Source: Sulfitobacter sp. DFL-14 (GTDB lineage: Bacteria > Pseudomonadota > Alphaproteobacteria > Rhodobacterales > Rhodobacteraceae). Taken from it: 64,000 nt of DNA. The translations under genes and the position numbers were made by a program. Position 1 is the stretch's first letter. Each line of letters starts with the position of its first letter. Shown here piece by piece: positions 34,626 to 43,544 of this stretch. The stretch covers positions 739,390-803,389 of the forward strand of contig NZ_QBFD01000046.1 of the NCBI RefSeq assembly GCF_003335585.1. Reading direction: 5' to 3'. Under the pieces are notes generated by a model. That model was not told where the DNA came from and did not search any database. It saw only the letters and a list, made by a program, of their open reading frames with translations.

Positions 34626-34940
34626 TTGGATGAGATCATGGCGGAACGAGGTGTCGAAGTCGACCATGCGACCCTGAACCGGCGGGTCGTGAAATATGCT
34701 CCATTGATCGCCGCAAACGCCCAAGCCAGGAAGCGACCGACAGCCGTTTCCTGGCGGATGGACGAGACTCACATCAAGATCAAAGGCAAGTGGGTCTACT
34801 ATTACCGAGCCATCGACAAATTCGGAAGAACCCTCGAATTCATGCCGAACTGGCTTCGCAGAGTTTGCGGCGCTCGCTGGATAGGTGCAACCAGCAGAAG
34901 AGCTTTCCCAGGCTGGCGAAAACTTTGCGACACTACCCTG
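34626..34940 (+). mobile_element. Decayed IS6-family transposase fragment
   Basis: A short stretch reads ERGVEVDHATLNRRVVKYAP then SWRMDETHIKIKGKWVYYYRAIDK, the middle of an IS6/IS26-type transposase with the first catalytic Asp in MDET. The N-terminus is missing. After residue ~75 the frame is lost, and an EFAALAG-stop tail in another frame suggests an internal deletion. At 34923-34937 TTTGCGACACTACCC resembles a worn IS6 terminal repeat. It is non-functional and marks the left edge of the type VI fragment. Confidence 0.7.
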
Positions 34941-34969
34941 TGCGACCCTCTGGCAGCCGGTTCCGCAGG

Positions 34970-35743
34970 CTAGCTAAGCGCCTGAAACTCCACGCGGCGG
35001 TTTTCCTCTGCCTTGGGATCAGCAGCGTTGAAAGGAAAGCGCTCTCCCAATCCGACGGTTTCCAGACGCTTGGGGTCAATGCCGCAGTTCTCGATCAGGT
35101 GGCGCGCCACTTCCTTGGCGCGCAGGATTGAAAGACGTTCATTATAAGCGTCGCTGCCGGAGGTGTCAGTGTGCCCGACGATGCGGATCAGATTGAGGTC
35201 GCTTTCCTTGAGAACCGTGCACATCTTTGCGAGCTTCGGCGTTTCCTCGGCTGAGAGCGCCGCGGAATCAAAGCCGAACTTGATACGCAAGTTGACCTGA
35301 AGTTCGGGATCGAGCTGGCCGAAAACAAGCGGCTTGTTGGGATCGCTTACCGCTGCGGTCGTCACGACGGTGTCATCGGTGCTGGGGATTGTTTCAGCCG
35401 TCGTGGTGTTGGTCGTGGTGCTATCCGTTTGCGTCGTGCTTTCGGTTGCAACCGTTGTTGTCCCTTCGGTTGTGACCGTGGTAGCTTCTTCCGCGGTGAC
35501 CGTGGTTGTCGCTTCCGTATTGGCTGTGGTTGTCGCTTCCGCGGTGACGTCATCGACAGTGATCAGCTTCAGACCACGGGTCGCGCCAAGACCGTTCGAC
35601 TGCGCCTCGCTGAAAACTTCGCGCTGGTGTTCGAACAATTTCTTCAGTGCCTCAACGCTCAGATCCTCCTGCGCGGCGGCACGTGACGCGAAGAGAGCAG
35701 TGAACAGGGCGAGCATCAGTAATCTTGCGATGGAAAATGACAT
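34970..35743 (-). CDS. OmpA-family outer-membrane/peptidoglycan-binding protein with Thr-rich linker
   Basis: 257 aa. A signal peptide (1-24, ending RAAA/Q) is followed by a short helical region, then a low-complexity linker (about 56-125) built from TTT, ATT and EATTTV-like units. A C-terminal OmpA domain follows (about 145-255, with IKFGFDSAALS, IVGHTDTSGSDAYNERLS and ENRRVEF) that binds peptidoglycan. ATG 35743 follows GAGG. Near type VI genes such proteins may anchor the apparatus (TagL-like), but a general envelope role is equally possible. Confidence 0.82.
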   Translation of the reverse strand: MSFSIARLLMLALFTALFASRAAAQEDLSVEALKKLFEHQREVFSEAQSNGLGATRGLKLITVDDVTAEATTTANTEATTTVTAEEATTVTTEGTTTVATESTTQTDSTTTNTTTAETIPSTDDTVVTTAAVSDPNKPLVFGQLDPELQVNLRIKFGFDSAALSAEETPKLAKMCTVLKESDLNLIRIVGHTDTSGSDAYNERLSILRAKEVARHLIENCGIDPKRLETVGLGERFPFNAADPKAEENRRVEFQALS

Positions 35744-35892
35744 GGCAGGCCTCAAGGGAAAAAAGATTTTGTATGCCCGCAATGGTAGGCTATCCTGAGC
35801 CTGAATTCAATTCAGACATTCTTACAGAGGCGACATATGATATTCGCCATCGAGCTTTTCGTCTGTGGCCACGCCGCGTCTTCGAGGTTGAC

Positions 35893-36645
35893 GTGACTGC
35901 CCCGATCACGCGGGTTCCCCGGATCATGCCCCTGCCCCCCACTTTTTCGGGCGCGGGGATGACCCATGCCGGTCTGGTGCGGGAACGCAACGAGGACGCC
36001 ATCCTTACCGATCCGGGCGGCACCCTTTGGGCAGTGGCCGACGGAATGGGCGGCTATGGCAATGGCGATGTCGCATCCGACATCGTGATTGAGACGCTGT
36101 CTCGGGTGCCGGAGCAGGCGCTGCCGGGGGCCGCCTTGCAGGCAAGCCTGCGCGAGGCGAACGACAGCATCTGCCGGGCGGCGGCGCGCGGTGCTGGCAG
36201 CATGGGGGCAACTGCGGTCGCGCTGATGATACAGAATTCCGTGGGCACCGTGGCCTGGGTTGGCGACTGCCGTGCCTATCTGTTGCGTGGCAAGGCGTTG
36301 CGTCTGCTGACCCATGATCACACGGTCGTGCAGGACATGGTGGACCGCGGCCTGCTGGACCCGGCAGAGGGGAACCACCATCCCGAAAGCCATGTGGTGA
36401 CCCGCGCGGTCGGCTATGAGCGGGATCTGGAAATCGACAATATCTCGGTGCCGCTGGTGCAGGGGGACCGGCTGTTGCTCTGCAGTGACGGTCTGACAGC
36501 ATGCCTGAGCGATCAGGACATCACCAGCCACATGCGCCAGGCGACCGGACCGCAGACGCTGTGCACATCGCTGGTCACGGCAGCACTGGAAAAGGGTGCA
36601 CCCGACAACGTGTCGGTCGTCGCCGTCTTTGCCGGGGGGCCATAG
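35893..36645 (+). CDS. pppA: PP2C-type Ser/Thr phosphatase (PppA-like, type VI associated)
   Basis: 250 aa from GTG 35893, with GAGG 8 nt upstream; longer readings lack a ribosome site and family similarity. Metal-site motifs of PP2C are visible: RERNEDAIL (30-38), VADGMGG (48-54), GSMGATAVA, WVGDCRAYLL, LLLCSDGLT, and GAPDNVSVV near the end. In type VI loci PppA reverses PpkA phosphorylation to switch firing off. No partner kinase lies in the window. It opens a plus-strand set with the next genes at 3-nt spacing. Confidence 0.82.
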   Translation: MTAPITRVPRIMPLPPTFSGAGMTHAGLVRERNEDAILTDPGGTLWAVADGMGGYGNGDVASDIVIETLSRVPEQALPGAALQASLREANDSICRAAARGAGSMGATAVALMIQNSVGTVAWVGDCRAYLLRGKALRLLTHDHTVVQDMVDRGLLDPAEGNHHPESHVVTRAVGYERDLEIDNISVPLVQGDRLLLCSDGLTACLSDQDITSHMRQATGPQTLCTSLVTAALEKGAPDNVSVVAVFAGGP

Positions 36646-36648
36646 GCC

Positions 36649-37521
36649 ATGCGCGAGGGTATGCTGGTCGGACCCATCATCGTCGCCATCGGGCTTGTCA
36701 TGGCGGCAATTGCCTTTGCGGTGGTGGGGGCGGTGCTGAAAACCGCCGATGCGACCAGCGAAATCCGCCTGTCGCGCAGCGAGGCGCGAATCGCGGAACT
36801 GGACAGTGAAGTGCAAAGCCTGCGGTCAGAGCTGTCGGACGCACAGACCGAGCTGGCGCGTCTGGCGGAAGAACAGGCGATGGCAGTATCGCGCGCGCCT
36901 GTGGCGGACAGCCAGTTGATGGTCGTGACCGCGCCGGAAATCACCGGTGAAGACGAGGCGGATGACCACCCCGGCATCGAGCAGATGACCGAAGTTGGCA
37001 CCTTGGACAAATCCGCGTTCAACAAAGGGGTCTCGCAGCCACGCAACCGCGTGATGCTGGAATTGCTGGGGCACCCGCGCAGCAGCTATTCCACGGATTG
37101 CCAGTCCGTCACCCAGCCCAAACTCAAGTCGTTGCTGGAAACCCGTCAGGTCGGGCCGCTTCGGGTGACGATGATCAAACCCGCACTGGATTCGCTGGAA
37201 CGCATTCTGGCCAAGCTGAAAGCATCCGAGCCCGAGATCCATGATGCCCTCGGGACCGCGGGTGCGATGTGCGCGCGGCTGATCCGGGGGTCGCGCAGCT
37301 CCGTGTCGAACCATTCCTGGGGAACGGCCATTGACGTCAAGCTCGAAGGGCGGCTGGACGGGTTCGGTGACGGAGGCACGCAGTTCGGGCTCATCCTGCT
37401 GGCAGAATTGTTCAACGAGGAAGGCTGGTATTGGGGGGCGACATACAACCGCGAAGATTCGATGCATTTTGAAGTGGGTGTCGAAACGCTGAGCCACTGG
37501 CAAGCGGAAGGCAAGCTCTGA
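36649..37521 (+). CDS. Membrane-anchored M15-type D,D-carboxypeptidase-like protein
   Basis: 290 aa. One N-terminal membrane helix (about 7-30), a coiled coil (about 40-82), a linker, then a peptidase M15 (VanY-like) domain from about 150. Zn ligands are in SNHSWGTAIDVK (His, Asp) and DSMHFEV (His). It probably trims peptidoglycan from the periplasmic face of the inner membrane, which would help a type VI trunk cross the wall. Location between pppA and a TssL/TssM-like gene at 3-nt spacing supports a link. An unrelated wall-maintenance role is possible. Confidence 0.75.
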   Translation: MREGMLVGPIIVAIGLVMAAIAFAVVGAVLKTADATSEIRLSRSEARIAELDSEVQSLRSELSDAQTELARLAEEQAMAVSRAPVADSQLMVVTAPEITGEDEADDHPGIEQMTEVGTLDKSAFNKGVSQPRNRVMLELLGHPRSSYSTDCQSVTQPKLKSLLETRQVGPLRVTMIKPALDSLERILAKLKASEPEIHDALGTAGAMCARLIRGSRSSVSNHSWGTAIDVKLEGRLDGFGDGGTQFGLILLAELFNEEGWYWGATYNREDSMHFEVGVETLSHWQAEGKL

Positions 37522-37524
37522 CCG

Positions 37525-39975
37525 ATGGCGCGTGGCCCGGCATCCTCCCCGACTGAAAACGCATTCGACCAAGCGGCGCAGCCCGTACTGGACTGGATCG
37601 GCATGTTTGATCGCCATGCCCGGCACGATGTGCGCGAGATCGTCGATGAGGCAGCGCGTGAGTTGAAAACATTCGAAAGGGCTCTGACCCGTGCGGGTAT
37701 ACCCGCCCATGCCATCAAACCGGCGCGATTGGCACTGGCCGTTCTGATGGATGGGCAGGCGCGGTCGACCAGGGGGCTGCCGTTGGGGGGCTGGTCCGTG
37801 CTGGCGACCCGGCAGCTGTTCGAAGGCCACGACATGACGATGGCGCGGATCAGGGATTTTCGGGAAACCGCAATGAAAAACGGTGCGGAATACGCCGACC
37901 TTGCTGCATTTTTGGGTCGGATGATCGACCGTGCCGAGGTCCGCCGCCACGGTCACCGCGCCCAGGCATCGGGTGGCTGGGGCTGGAAAGTGGCCGTTTT
38001 CGTCACCTTGCTGGCACTTGGTTTGGCCGGATATGCGGTCTTTCTGGAGTATCGGTTCCATGCAGCGCTGCGCACGGCCTTTGACGCCGAGGTATTGGAG
38101 ATCGGTCTGGACCGGCCGCAGGAAGGTTCCGAACTGGTGCGCAGGCTTGACGCGATGAAGGCCGCGGCAGACCGTGTGTCCGACGCGGCGGCGCGTGCGC
38201 CGCTGAAGCGGGCGCTCCGTTTGCCGGTACTGGACAGCGAAACCCACGCCACCGGCACCTATCATGCCGCCGTGAACGCGCAGGTGCCGGCCGCCATCGC
38301 AGGCGCCATCGAAACGGTGCTCGCGACCGAAGGCGACGGATTGAACCTTTACGATGCCTTACGGGCCTGGGCGGTGCTTTCGGGGGACGATACATGGCAT
38401 CCGGCCTGGCTTGCCGGGTGGCTGACCGATCACGGCGGCGCGCTGGGTCTGGACGGGCTGGCGCGTCATGTGGCTGCATTGCAGGGTCCGATCACTAATC
38501 TGGTGCCGCAGGATCAGGTGGTGATGGATCAGGCGCGCGCCTTTGCCGCGGAACCGACGGAGCCTGCACGGGCCTGGCTGGAACTGAAGCGCGCCCCGGA
38601 AACAGCGGCGCTGGCGTCGTGGTATCCGGATGTGGCGGTGCCCGGCATGGCAGTGGTTTTCGTCCGGCGATCCGGGGTGGAGGTGACCGCCCCCCTGCCT
38701 GGTCTGTTCACCGCAAAGGGATGGGATCATGCACGCAATTTCGGAATTGGCGGGGCCGTACAGAAAGCCCGTGCAATGGCACCTGTCATCACCGGACAGA
38801 CGCTGCCAACGGAAAATCGGTCGCCCGACCTGCTGGCTGATCGGCTGTTGAACGAAACCGTTGCAGTCTGGCAGGCATGGCTGGCCGACCTGCGGGTGCG
38901 TCCTTTCGCGCAGCGCGAGACGGCAATCCTGGTGTCCGGCGCGCTGGCGCAGAACAATGACCCGATCAGCAGGTTGCTGCGCGAGGTATGGGTGCAGGTC
39001 GGCGGCGAGGATCGCACGCGCAGCCACGCCCAGCAGTTGCGGCTGGCGACGGTGTTCGGTCCGACGATCCAGTATCTCGATCAGGGACGCATGGCCGAGA
39101 TTGCGCGGCTGTTTTCGACGCTGAACGTGGCGCTTGGAGCGATCGACGTGAACCGCAAGCGCGGCACTGAACGGTTGATGTCGGTGCAGGACCGGGCGCG
39201 GTCGATCGCGGCGCTGGGTGCGGCCCCCCGGATCGTCGTGCAGATTGCCGAGGATGTGCTGGCGCAGTCCAGCCTGCCCGAGGCAGACAGCGGTGACGAT
39301 CCGCTGACGCGGGTCTGGCAGCGCGAGGTATTTCCGCTATGCCGCGACGGGGTGATGGGCCGATATCCGTTCGGCCCCGGGGCGGACGCGGCGCTGGCGG
39401 ACGTCACGGCGCTGTTCGGTCCACAGGGCGCGATCACGACTTTCCTTCAAAGCGCGGCGCGGCCGTTTCTGGAAACCGGCGAAAGCCCCTGGCGCTGGAA
39501 ACCGGAAGCACGGTTTGCAGGGCTGAACCTTGAAAGTGCGGTGTTTCTCGAACGGGCCGCGGCGATATCTCGGGGGCTGTTCAACGAGGCGGGAGAGATG
39601 CGGCAGGATTTCACGCTGAGCGCGCTGGCAGAACGCGGGCAGACCCTGTTCGCCATCGGCGGAGAGGCCGCTCCGGTGCGTGCCCGCGGCGAAACTGCGA
39701 CGCTAAGTTGGCCAGGCCCTGCGCCGCAGGCCGGTGTCGAGGTCAGCTTCCACGAATCTGCCGATGCGGCGCGGATACAGCAACCGGGACCATGGGGCCT
39801 GCTACGGTTGGTCGACGGGGTACGATTGCGGCTGCGCGACGATGGCGCGCGGGTGTTGCTGGATCTGCGCACCACGTCGGGCCGCGTCTTCCTGAACATG
39901 TCGTTCACGGAACCAGTGAATTTGATATCCGCCCGCCGCTTACTGAACGATTTCTCATGCCCGCCGGCACTTTGA
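37525..39975 (+). CDS. TssL-like/TssM C-terminal fusion protein (type VI trunk-like)
   Basis: 816 aa. Residues 1-150 are helical and soluble and resemble a divergent DotU/TssL cytoplasmic domain (GGWSVLATRQLFEG, then AAFLGRMIDRAEV). One membrane helix follows (about 154-174), where TssL has its anchor. The large C-terminal part ends like TssM/IcmF: QQPGPWGLLRLVDG, then FTEPVNLISARRLLNDFSCP, equivalent to the FNPFxLxxLxxFxCP ending. The TssM GTPase and its first helices are absent. Domain identity is read from motif patterns only, so the N-terminal assignment is tentative. Confidence 0.6.
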   Translation: MARGPASSPTENAFDQAAQPVLDWIGMFDRHARHDVREIVDEAARELKTFERALTRAGIPAHAIKPARLALAVLMDGQARSTRGLPLGGWSVLATRQLFEGHDMTMARIRDFRETAMKNGAEYADLAAFLGRMIDRAEVRRHGHRAQASGGWGWKVAVFVTLLALGLAGYAVFLEYRFHAALRTAFDAEVLEIGLDRPQEGSELVRRLDAMKAAADRVSDAAARAPLKRALRLPVLDSETHATGTYHAAVNAQVPAAIAGAIETVLATEGDGLNLYDALRAWAVLSGDDTWHPAWLAGWLTDHGGALGLDGLARHVAALQGPITNLVPQDQVVMDQARAFAAEPTEPARAWLELKRAPETAALASWYPDVAVPGMAVVFVRRSGVEVTAPLPGLFTAKGWDHARNFGIGGAVQKARAMAPVITGQTLPTENRSPDLLADRLLNETVAVWQAWLADLRVRPFAQRETAILVSGALAQNNDPISRLLREVWVQVGGEDRTRSHAQQLRLATVFGPTIQYLDQGRMAEIARLFSTLNVALGAIDVNRKRGTERLMSVQDRARSIAALGAAPRIVVQIAEDVLAQSSLPEADSGDDPLTRVWQREVFPLCRDGVMGRYPFGPGADAALADVTALFGPQGAITTFLQSAARPFLETGESPWRWKPEARFAGLNLESAVFLERAAAISRGLFNEAGEMRQDFTLSALAERGQTLFAIGGEAAPVRARGETATLSWPGPAPQAGVEVSFHESADAARIQQPGPWGLLRLVDGVRLRLRDDGARVLLDLRTTSGRVFLNMSFTEPVNLISARRLLNDFSCPPAL

Positions 39976-40058
39976 ACATTTCCCGCCCTTTGCCTTTCAA
40001 CCTGTGCGATGGCATCGCCGGTCAGGCAGGCGCGCAAGTCCCTGGATACTTGCTATTT

Positions 40059-40085
40059 CGGACAAGGTGCAAAATGCTGTATACT
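40059..40085 (+). promoter_or_regulatory. Candidate vgrG promoter
   Basis: A consensus-like -10 TATACT (40080-40085) lies 60 bp upstream of vgrG, with a weak -35 (CGGACA near 40059) at 15-nt spacing. The gap of 169 nt after the preceding gene and a strong AAAGGAGA ribosome site suggest vgrG can be transcribed alone. Confidence 0.35.
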
Positions 40086-40144
40086 GGCCAGGTTCCTTTT
40101 CATTTCGTTCATATATTCAACGCACTGACCAAAGGAGACCCAAG

Positions 40145-42457
40145 ATGTCTTCGGATCGCTTTACGATTCTAAAAACCCCGCTGCCCGACCGTGACCGCGA
40201 ACCGGCGCTTCTGTTTGCGAAAATGAACGGCGAGGACGCAATTTCCTCGCCTTTCCGGTTCGAGCTGATCTGTCATAGCTCAGACCCCGATATCGTTGCC
40301 AACGACCTGCTGGGGGAACCCGTCAGCCTGAGCGTCCTGCGGGCGGGAACAACTGATGCCTACCGGTATTTTCACGGGCTGGTCGACGAATTCTCGTTTC
40401 AGGATCTCAGCGTCAGCGAAGGGTTCTATGTCTATCGTCTGGTGTTGCGCCCGGCGGTCTGGTTTCTGGGCAGGCAATTCGACAACCGCATCTTTCAGCA
40501 CAAAAGCGTGCCCGAGATCGTCGAGGACGTGCTGGGTGAGGCAGGCGTCACCGATTACAGGCTGGACCTGACCGGAAGCTATCCCAAGCGCGAATACTGC
40601 GTGCAATACGGCGAATCCAACCTGGCTTTTGTGCAACGGCTGCTCGAACACGAGGGGATATTCTACTATTTCGAATTCGAAGACGGCAAACATTGCATGG
40701 TCATTGCCGACGCCAGCAGCGATCTGGCACCGGTCGGGGATGTCTCAGAGATCACCTATGAACCCGATGCGTCGGTGATTCACCGTAATGTCGGTATCCT
40801 GACCGGAATGCGGCGCAGCGACGAGGTGGTGACCGGTGCCTATGCGCAGACCGACTATGATTTCGAGGCCCCCTCGTCCGATTTGATGGCGCTGTCGGAA
40901 ATGCTCAAGGAACATGCCCTCGACGATGCGGAGCAATACAGCTATCCCGGCACCTACATCGACCACGGACGCGGCAAGGACCTTGCGGATATCCGGCTTA
41001 CTGCCCGTCAGGTGCCGGCGCACAATGTTCACGCCGTGTCGACAGAGGCGCTGCCGATGGCAGGGGCGATGTTCAAGATTGTCGGTGCCACGCGCGAGGC
41101 CGAGAACGACAAGTTCTTCGTGCGGGCAATGACTTTTGAAATCGTCGATGCCAATTATTCGGCTGGCGACAGCCGCACGGAAACATCCGGGTTTGTCGCC
41201 CACTACAGCCTTTTCCCGCTGTCAGTACCGTTCCACCCCCTCTACGTGACACCGCATCCGCGCATGCGCGGGCCGCAAACGGCAGTGGTGGTCGGCCCCG
41301 CTGGCGAAGAGATTCATACCGACAAACATGCCCGTGTGAAGGTGCAGTTCTACTGGGACAGGCTGGGCGGTGACGACGAAAGCTCATCCTGCTTCGTGCG
41401 GGTCAGTGCAGCCTGGGCAGGATCCGGATGGGGGTTCATCCAGATCCCCCGGATCGGACAGGAAGTGATCGTGGATTTTCTGGAAGGCGATCCGGACCAG
41501 CCGATCATCACCGGGCGGGTCTACAACGCCGAACAGATGCCGCCCTATGATCTGCCCGCAAATGCCACGCAATCGGGCTGGAAGTCCAATTCTTCGCCCG
41601 GCGGCGGAGGTTGGAACGAGCTGCGCTTCGAGGACAAGGCCGGGTCGGAAGAGGTCTATTTCCAGGCGCAGAAGGACCATAATGAACTGGTCAAGAACAA
41701 CGAAGCGCGTCACATCGGCAATGATTTCAGTGAAGAAGTTGTCAATGACGCGACCCAGTGGGTCGGTCACGACCGGACCGAGTTGGTGGACAACAACAAA
41801 TCCACCACTGTCGGCGTCGACCGGACCGTCAGTATCGGTAACAACGACACGGAAACGGTGGGTGTGGACAGGTCGCTGTCTGTCGGGTCGAACGAGACCA
41901 TCAGCGTCGGTTCCAATTCGACCGAGACGATAGGTGCCAATCACACCCAGACCGTGGGCATGAACCAGGCGATTACCGTTGCTGTCGCCCGCGTTGACAC
42001 TGTGGGTGCGGCGGAAACCCGGACCGTTGGCGCGGTCCAGACCAATACCATCGGTGCCTCGCGCAGTGTCACTGTTGGTGCCGGTCAGGATCATACGGTC
42101 GGCGCCGGGGACAGTTGGACCATCGGCGCGGATCAGAAAGTGGAGATCGGGGCCGCTCAGTCGGTTGAAATCGCCGCGGACCAATCGGTCAAGGTCGGCG
42201 GCAGCATGGCCGAGGCGATTGCCAAGGATAAATCCGCCACGATCGGGGAGAACCTGAGCATCGAAGTCGGCAAGGTCATATCGATCAAAGCGGGGGACGA
42301 AATCACTCTGGTCTGCGGCGATGCCAAGTTCCAGATGAAAAAGGACGGAACCATTGTGATCGAAGGCAAGGATATCACGATCAAGGCCAGCGGCGATATC
42401 GTTGAAAAGGCGGGTGGTGATATCACCCAGAAAGGCAGCAAGATCAACATGAACTGA
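40145..42457 (+). CDS. vgrG: VgrG (TssI) type VI spike protein
   Basis: 770 aa. The N-terminal gp27-like part (1-360: LFAKMNGEDAISSPFRFEL, EHEGIFYYFEFEDGKH) leads to a gp5 OB fold (HPRMRGPQTAVVVGPAGEEIHTDKHARVKVQFYWD; WAGSGWGFIQIPRIGQEVIVDFLEGDP). From about 545 a needle of 7-8 residue repeats (xxTVGxx/xxSVGxx) gives a triple-stranded beta helix. It ends at SKINMN with no added effector domain, so cargo would bind non-covalently. ATG 40145 has AAGGAGA. The stop lies 9 nt from the convergent tagF. Confidence 0.93.
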   Translation: MSSDRFTILKTPLPDRDREPALLFAKMNGEDAISSPFRFELICHSSDPDIVANDLLGEPVSLSVLRAGTTDAYRYFHGLVDEFSFQDLSVSEGFYVYRLVLRPAVWFLGRQFDNRIFQHKSVPEIVEDVLGEAGVTDYRLDLTGSYPKREYCVQYGESNLAFVQRLLEHEGIFYYFEFEDGKHCMVIADASSDLAPVGDVSEITYEPDASVIHRNVGILTGMRRSDEVVTGAYAQTDYDFEAPSSDLMALSEMLKEHALDDAEQYSYPGTYIDHGRGKDLADIRLTARQVPAHNVHAVSTEALPMAGAMFKIVGATREAENDKFFVRAMTFEIVDANYSAGDSRTETSGFVAHYSLFPLSVPFHPLYVTPHPRMRGPQTAVVVGPAGEEIHTDKHARVKVQFYWDRLGGDDESSSCFVRVSAAWAGSGWGFIQIPRIGQEVIVDFLEGDPDQPIITGRVYNAEQMPPYDLPANATQSGWKSNSSPGGGGWNELRFEDKAGSEEVYFQAQKDHNELVKNNEARHIGNDFSEEVVNDATQWVGHDRTELVDNNKSTTVGVDRTVSIGNNDTETVGVDRSLSVGSNETISVGSNSTETIGANHTQTVGMNQAITVAVARVDTVGAAETRTVGAVQTNTIGASRSVTVGAGQDHTVGAGDSWTIGADQKVEIGAAQSVEIAADQSVKVGGSMAEAIAKDKSATIGENLSIEVGKVISIKAGDEITLVCGDAKFQMKKDGTIVIEGKDITIKASGDIVEKAGGDITQKGSKINMN

Positions 42458-42466
42458 TGCCTGTCA

Positions 42467-42949
42467 TCAGGCCCCAAAAAGGCGCGTGATCACCGCTTCC
42501 GGCCCATCCGGGGGGGCCCCGCGTTGCCACAGGGCAGGCGATGCCAAGACAGGTGCCCCGGATTCCGGCGCCGGGACGTTGGCCAGGCCGGCAACCAGGT
42601 CATCCGCAGACCTGGCATTCAGCAGCACGGGATATACCTGATCTGCCCAACGGTCCGCTTCAGCCAGGGCCGCGGCATTCAAACCGACACATGCCGCGAT
42701 CGGAAAGGCACGATCTGCCGCATCCCGGCTTGGCAAAATACACAGCAGCAAATCGCCATTTGGCCCCTTGATGACCCCCCGCAACCCTTCTCTGGGCCAA
42801 AGATCCGGCGTCGCCGCATGCTGCGACAGTTTCGCAGTAAGGAACCGGTCCATAACAGGCCGCACCCCGGGCCTGAGCCCGCGCCCTATGAAATCTCCGG
42901 CAGCAGGGAGCTTGCCAAAAAATCCGGTTTCCGGATGCACCGCGTTCAA
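42467..42949 (-). CDS. tagF: TagF, type VI accessory/repressor protein
   Basis: 160 aa. The N-terminus has the TagF/SciT signature TGFFGKLPAAGDFIGRGLRP. TagF blocks type VI assembly post-translationally in Pseudomonas and Agrobacterium. The start TTG at 42949 overlaps the tssM stop (TTGA), so it was coupled to tssM. GTG 42940 is an alternative start. As its upstream gene has lost its 5' end and promoter, expression is doubtful. Confidence 0.8.
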   Translation of the reverse strand: MNAVHPETGFFGKLPAAGDFIGRGLRPGVRPVMDRFLTAKLSQHAATPDLWPREGLRGVIKGPNGDLLLCILPSRDAADRAFPIAACVGLNAAALAEADRWADQVYPVLLNARSADDLVAGLANVPAPESGAPVLASPALWQRGAPPDGPEAVITRLFGA

Positions 42950-43520
42950 AATCCGCGCGGGCAGCTGAAGCCCGAGAACATCGTCAGGTCGAACGGGTTT
43001 TCGACCGAGTTGGCCCGCAGGTTGAACTGCGCCGCAAATTGCCCCGCACCAAGCGACAGGTTGAACACTTCCGGCAGGGATGTCTTTGACAGTCGCCCCT
43101 TGCGGATCAGCCGCAGGAAGGCCCAGCTGCCTGTTTCGGACGTGATCAATTCGGCGGTTCCATCGACCGGCGCGAAGGTCAACGTGATCATGTTGGTCCC
43201 GTCCGGCCCTGGCCAGGTCATCGGCGTCGGCCGCGCCGCCGCGTTGAAGTAACTTAGCACCTGACCATCGACGTTCAGCGTGACCCGGCTGGCATTGCCG
43301 CTCAGATCCTTGGGTTCGAGGTTGAAAGCCATGACCGGACCCGCCCCCCCCGGAAACAGCGCGTCGCGCATGGAACGGGCGTTTTCAAAGGGCTGCAACA
43401 GGCTGGCGTCCAGCCCGAAATCCGATCGCCACTGCCAGGGGCGCACTGTCGTGTCGACATAGGCCAGCAGATGGCTGTCGATATAGGCGTCGATCAGCCC
43501 GCCGCGTCCGAACAGGCGTT
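42946..43520 (-). pseudogene. tssM: 3' remnant of tssM (IcmF)
   Basis: About 190 codons of the TssM C-terminus. It runs from RLFGRGGLIDAYIDSH and RPWQW to NPFDLTMFSGFSCPRGF, the standard TssM ending. The frame is open only to 43533, where an in-frame TGA (43534-43536) blocks it, and there is no start codon with a ribosome site. Recognisable TssM sequence stops near 43515, and recognisable BCCT sequence on the other strand starts near 43521. More than 900 N-terminal codons are therefore missing. This is a clean truncation, not gradual decay. Confidence 0.85.
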
Positions 43521-43544
43521 TTTTATCGCGGCTTCAGCATCAAC

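Noticed and set aside
35725..35892. Longer N-terminus for the PP2C phosphatase
   Set aside because: The extra 56 residues overlap the OmpA start region, lack PP2C similarity and have no ribosome site. GTG 35893 has one.
41750..42200. Regular repeats that might suggest a CRISPR or tandem array
   Set aside because: The periodicity is in protein (VgrG beta-helix) with diverged DNA. There are no identical repeats with unique spacers, and no cas genes in the window.
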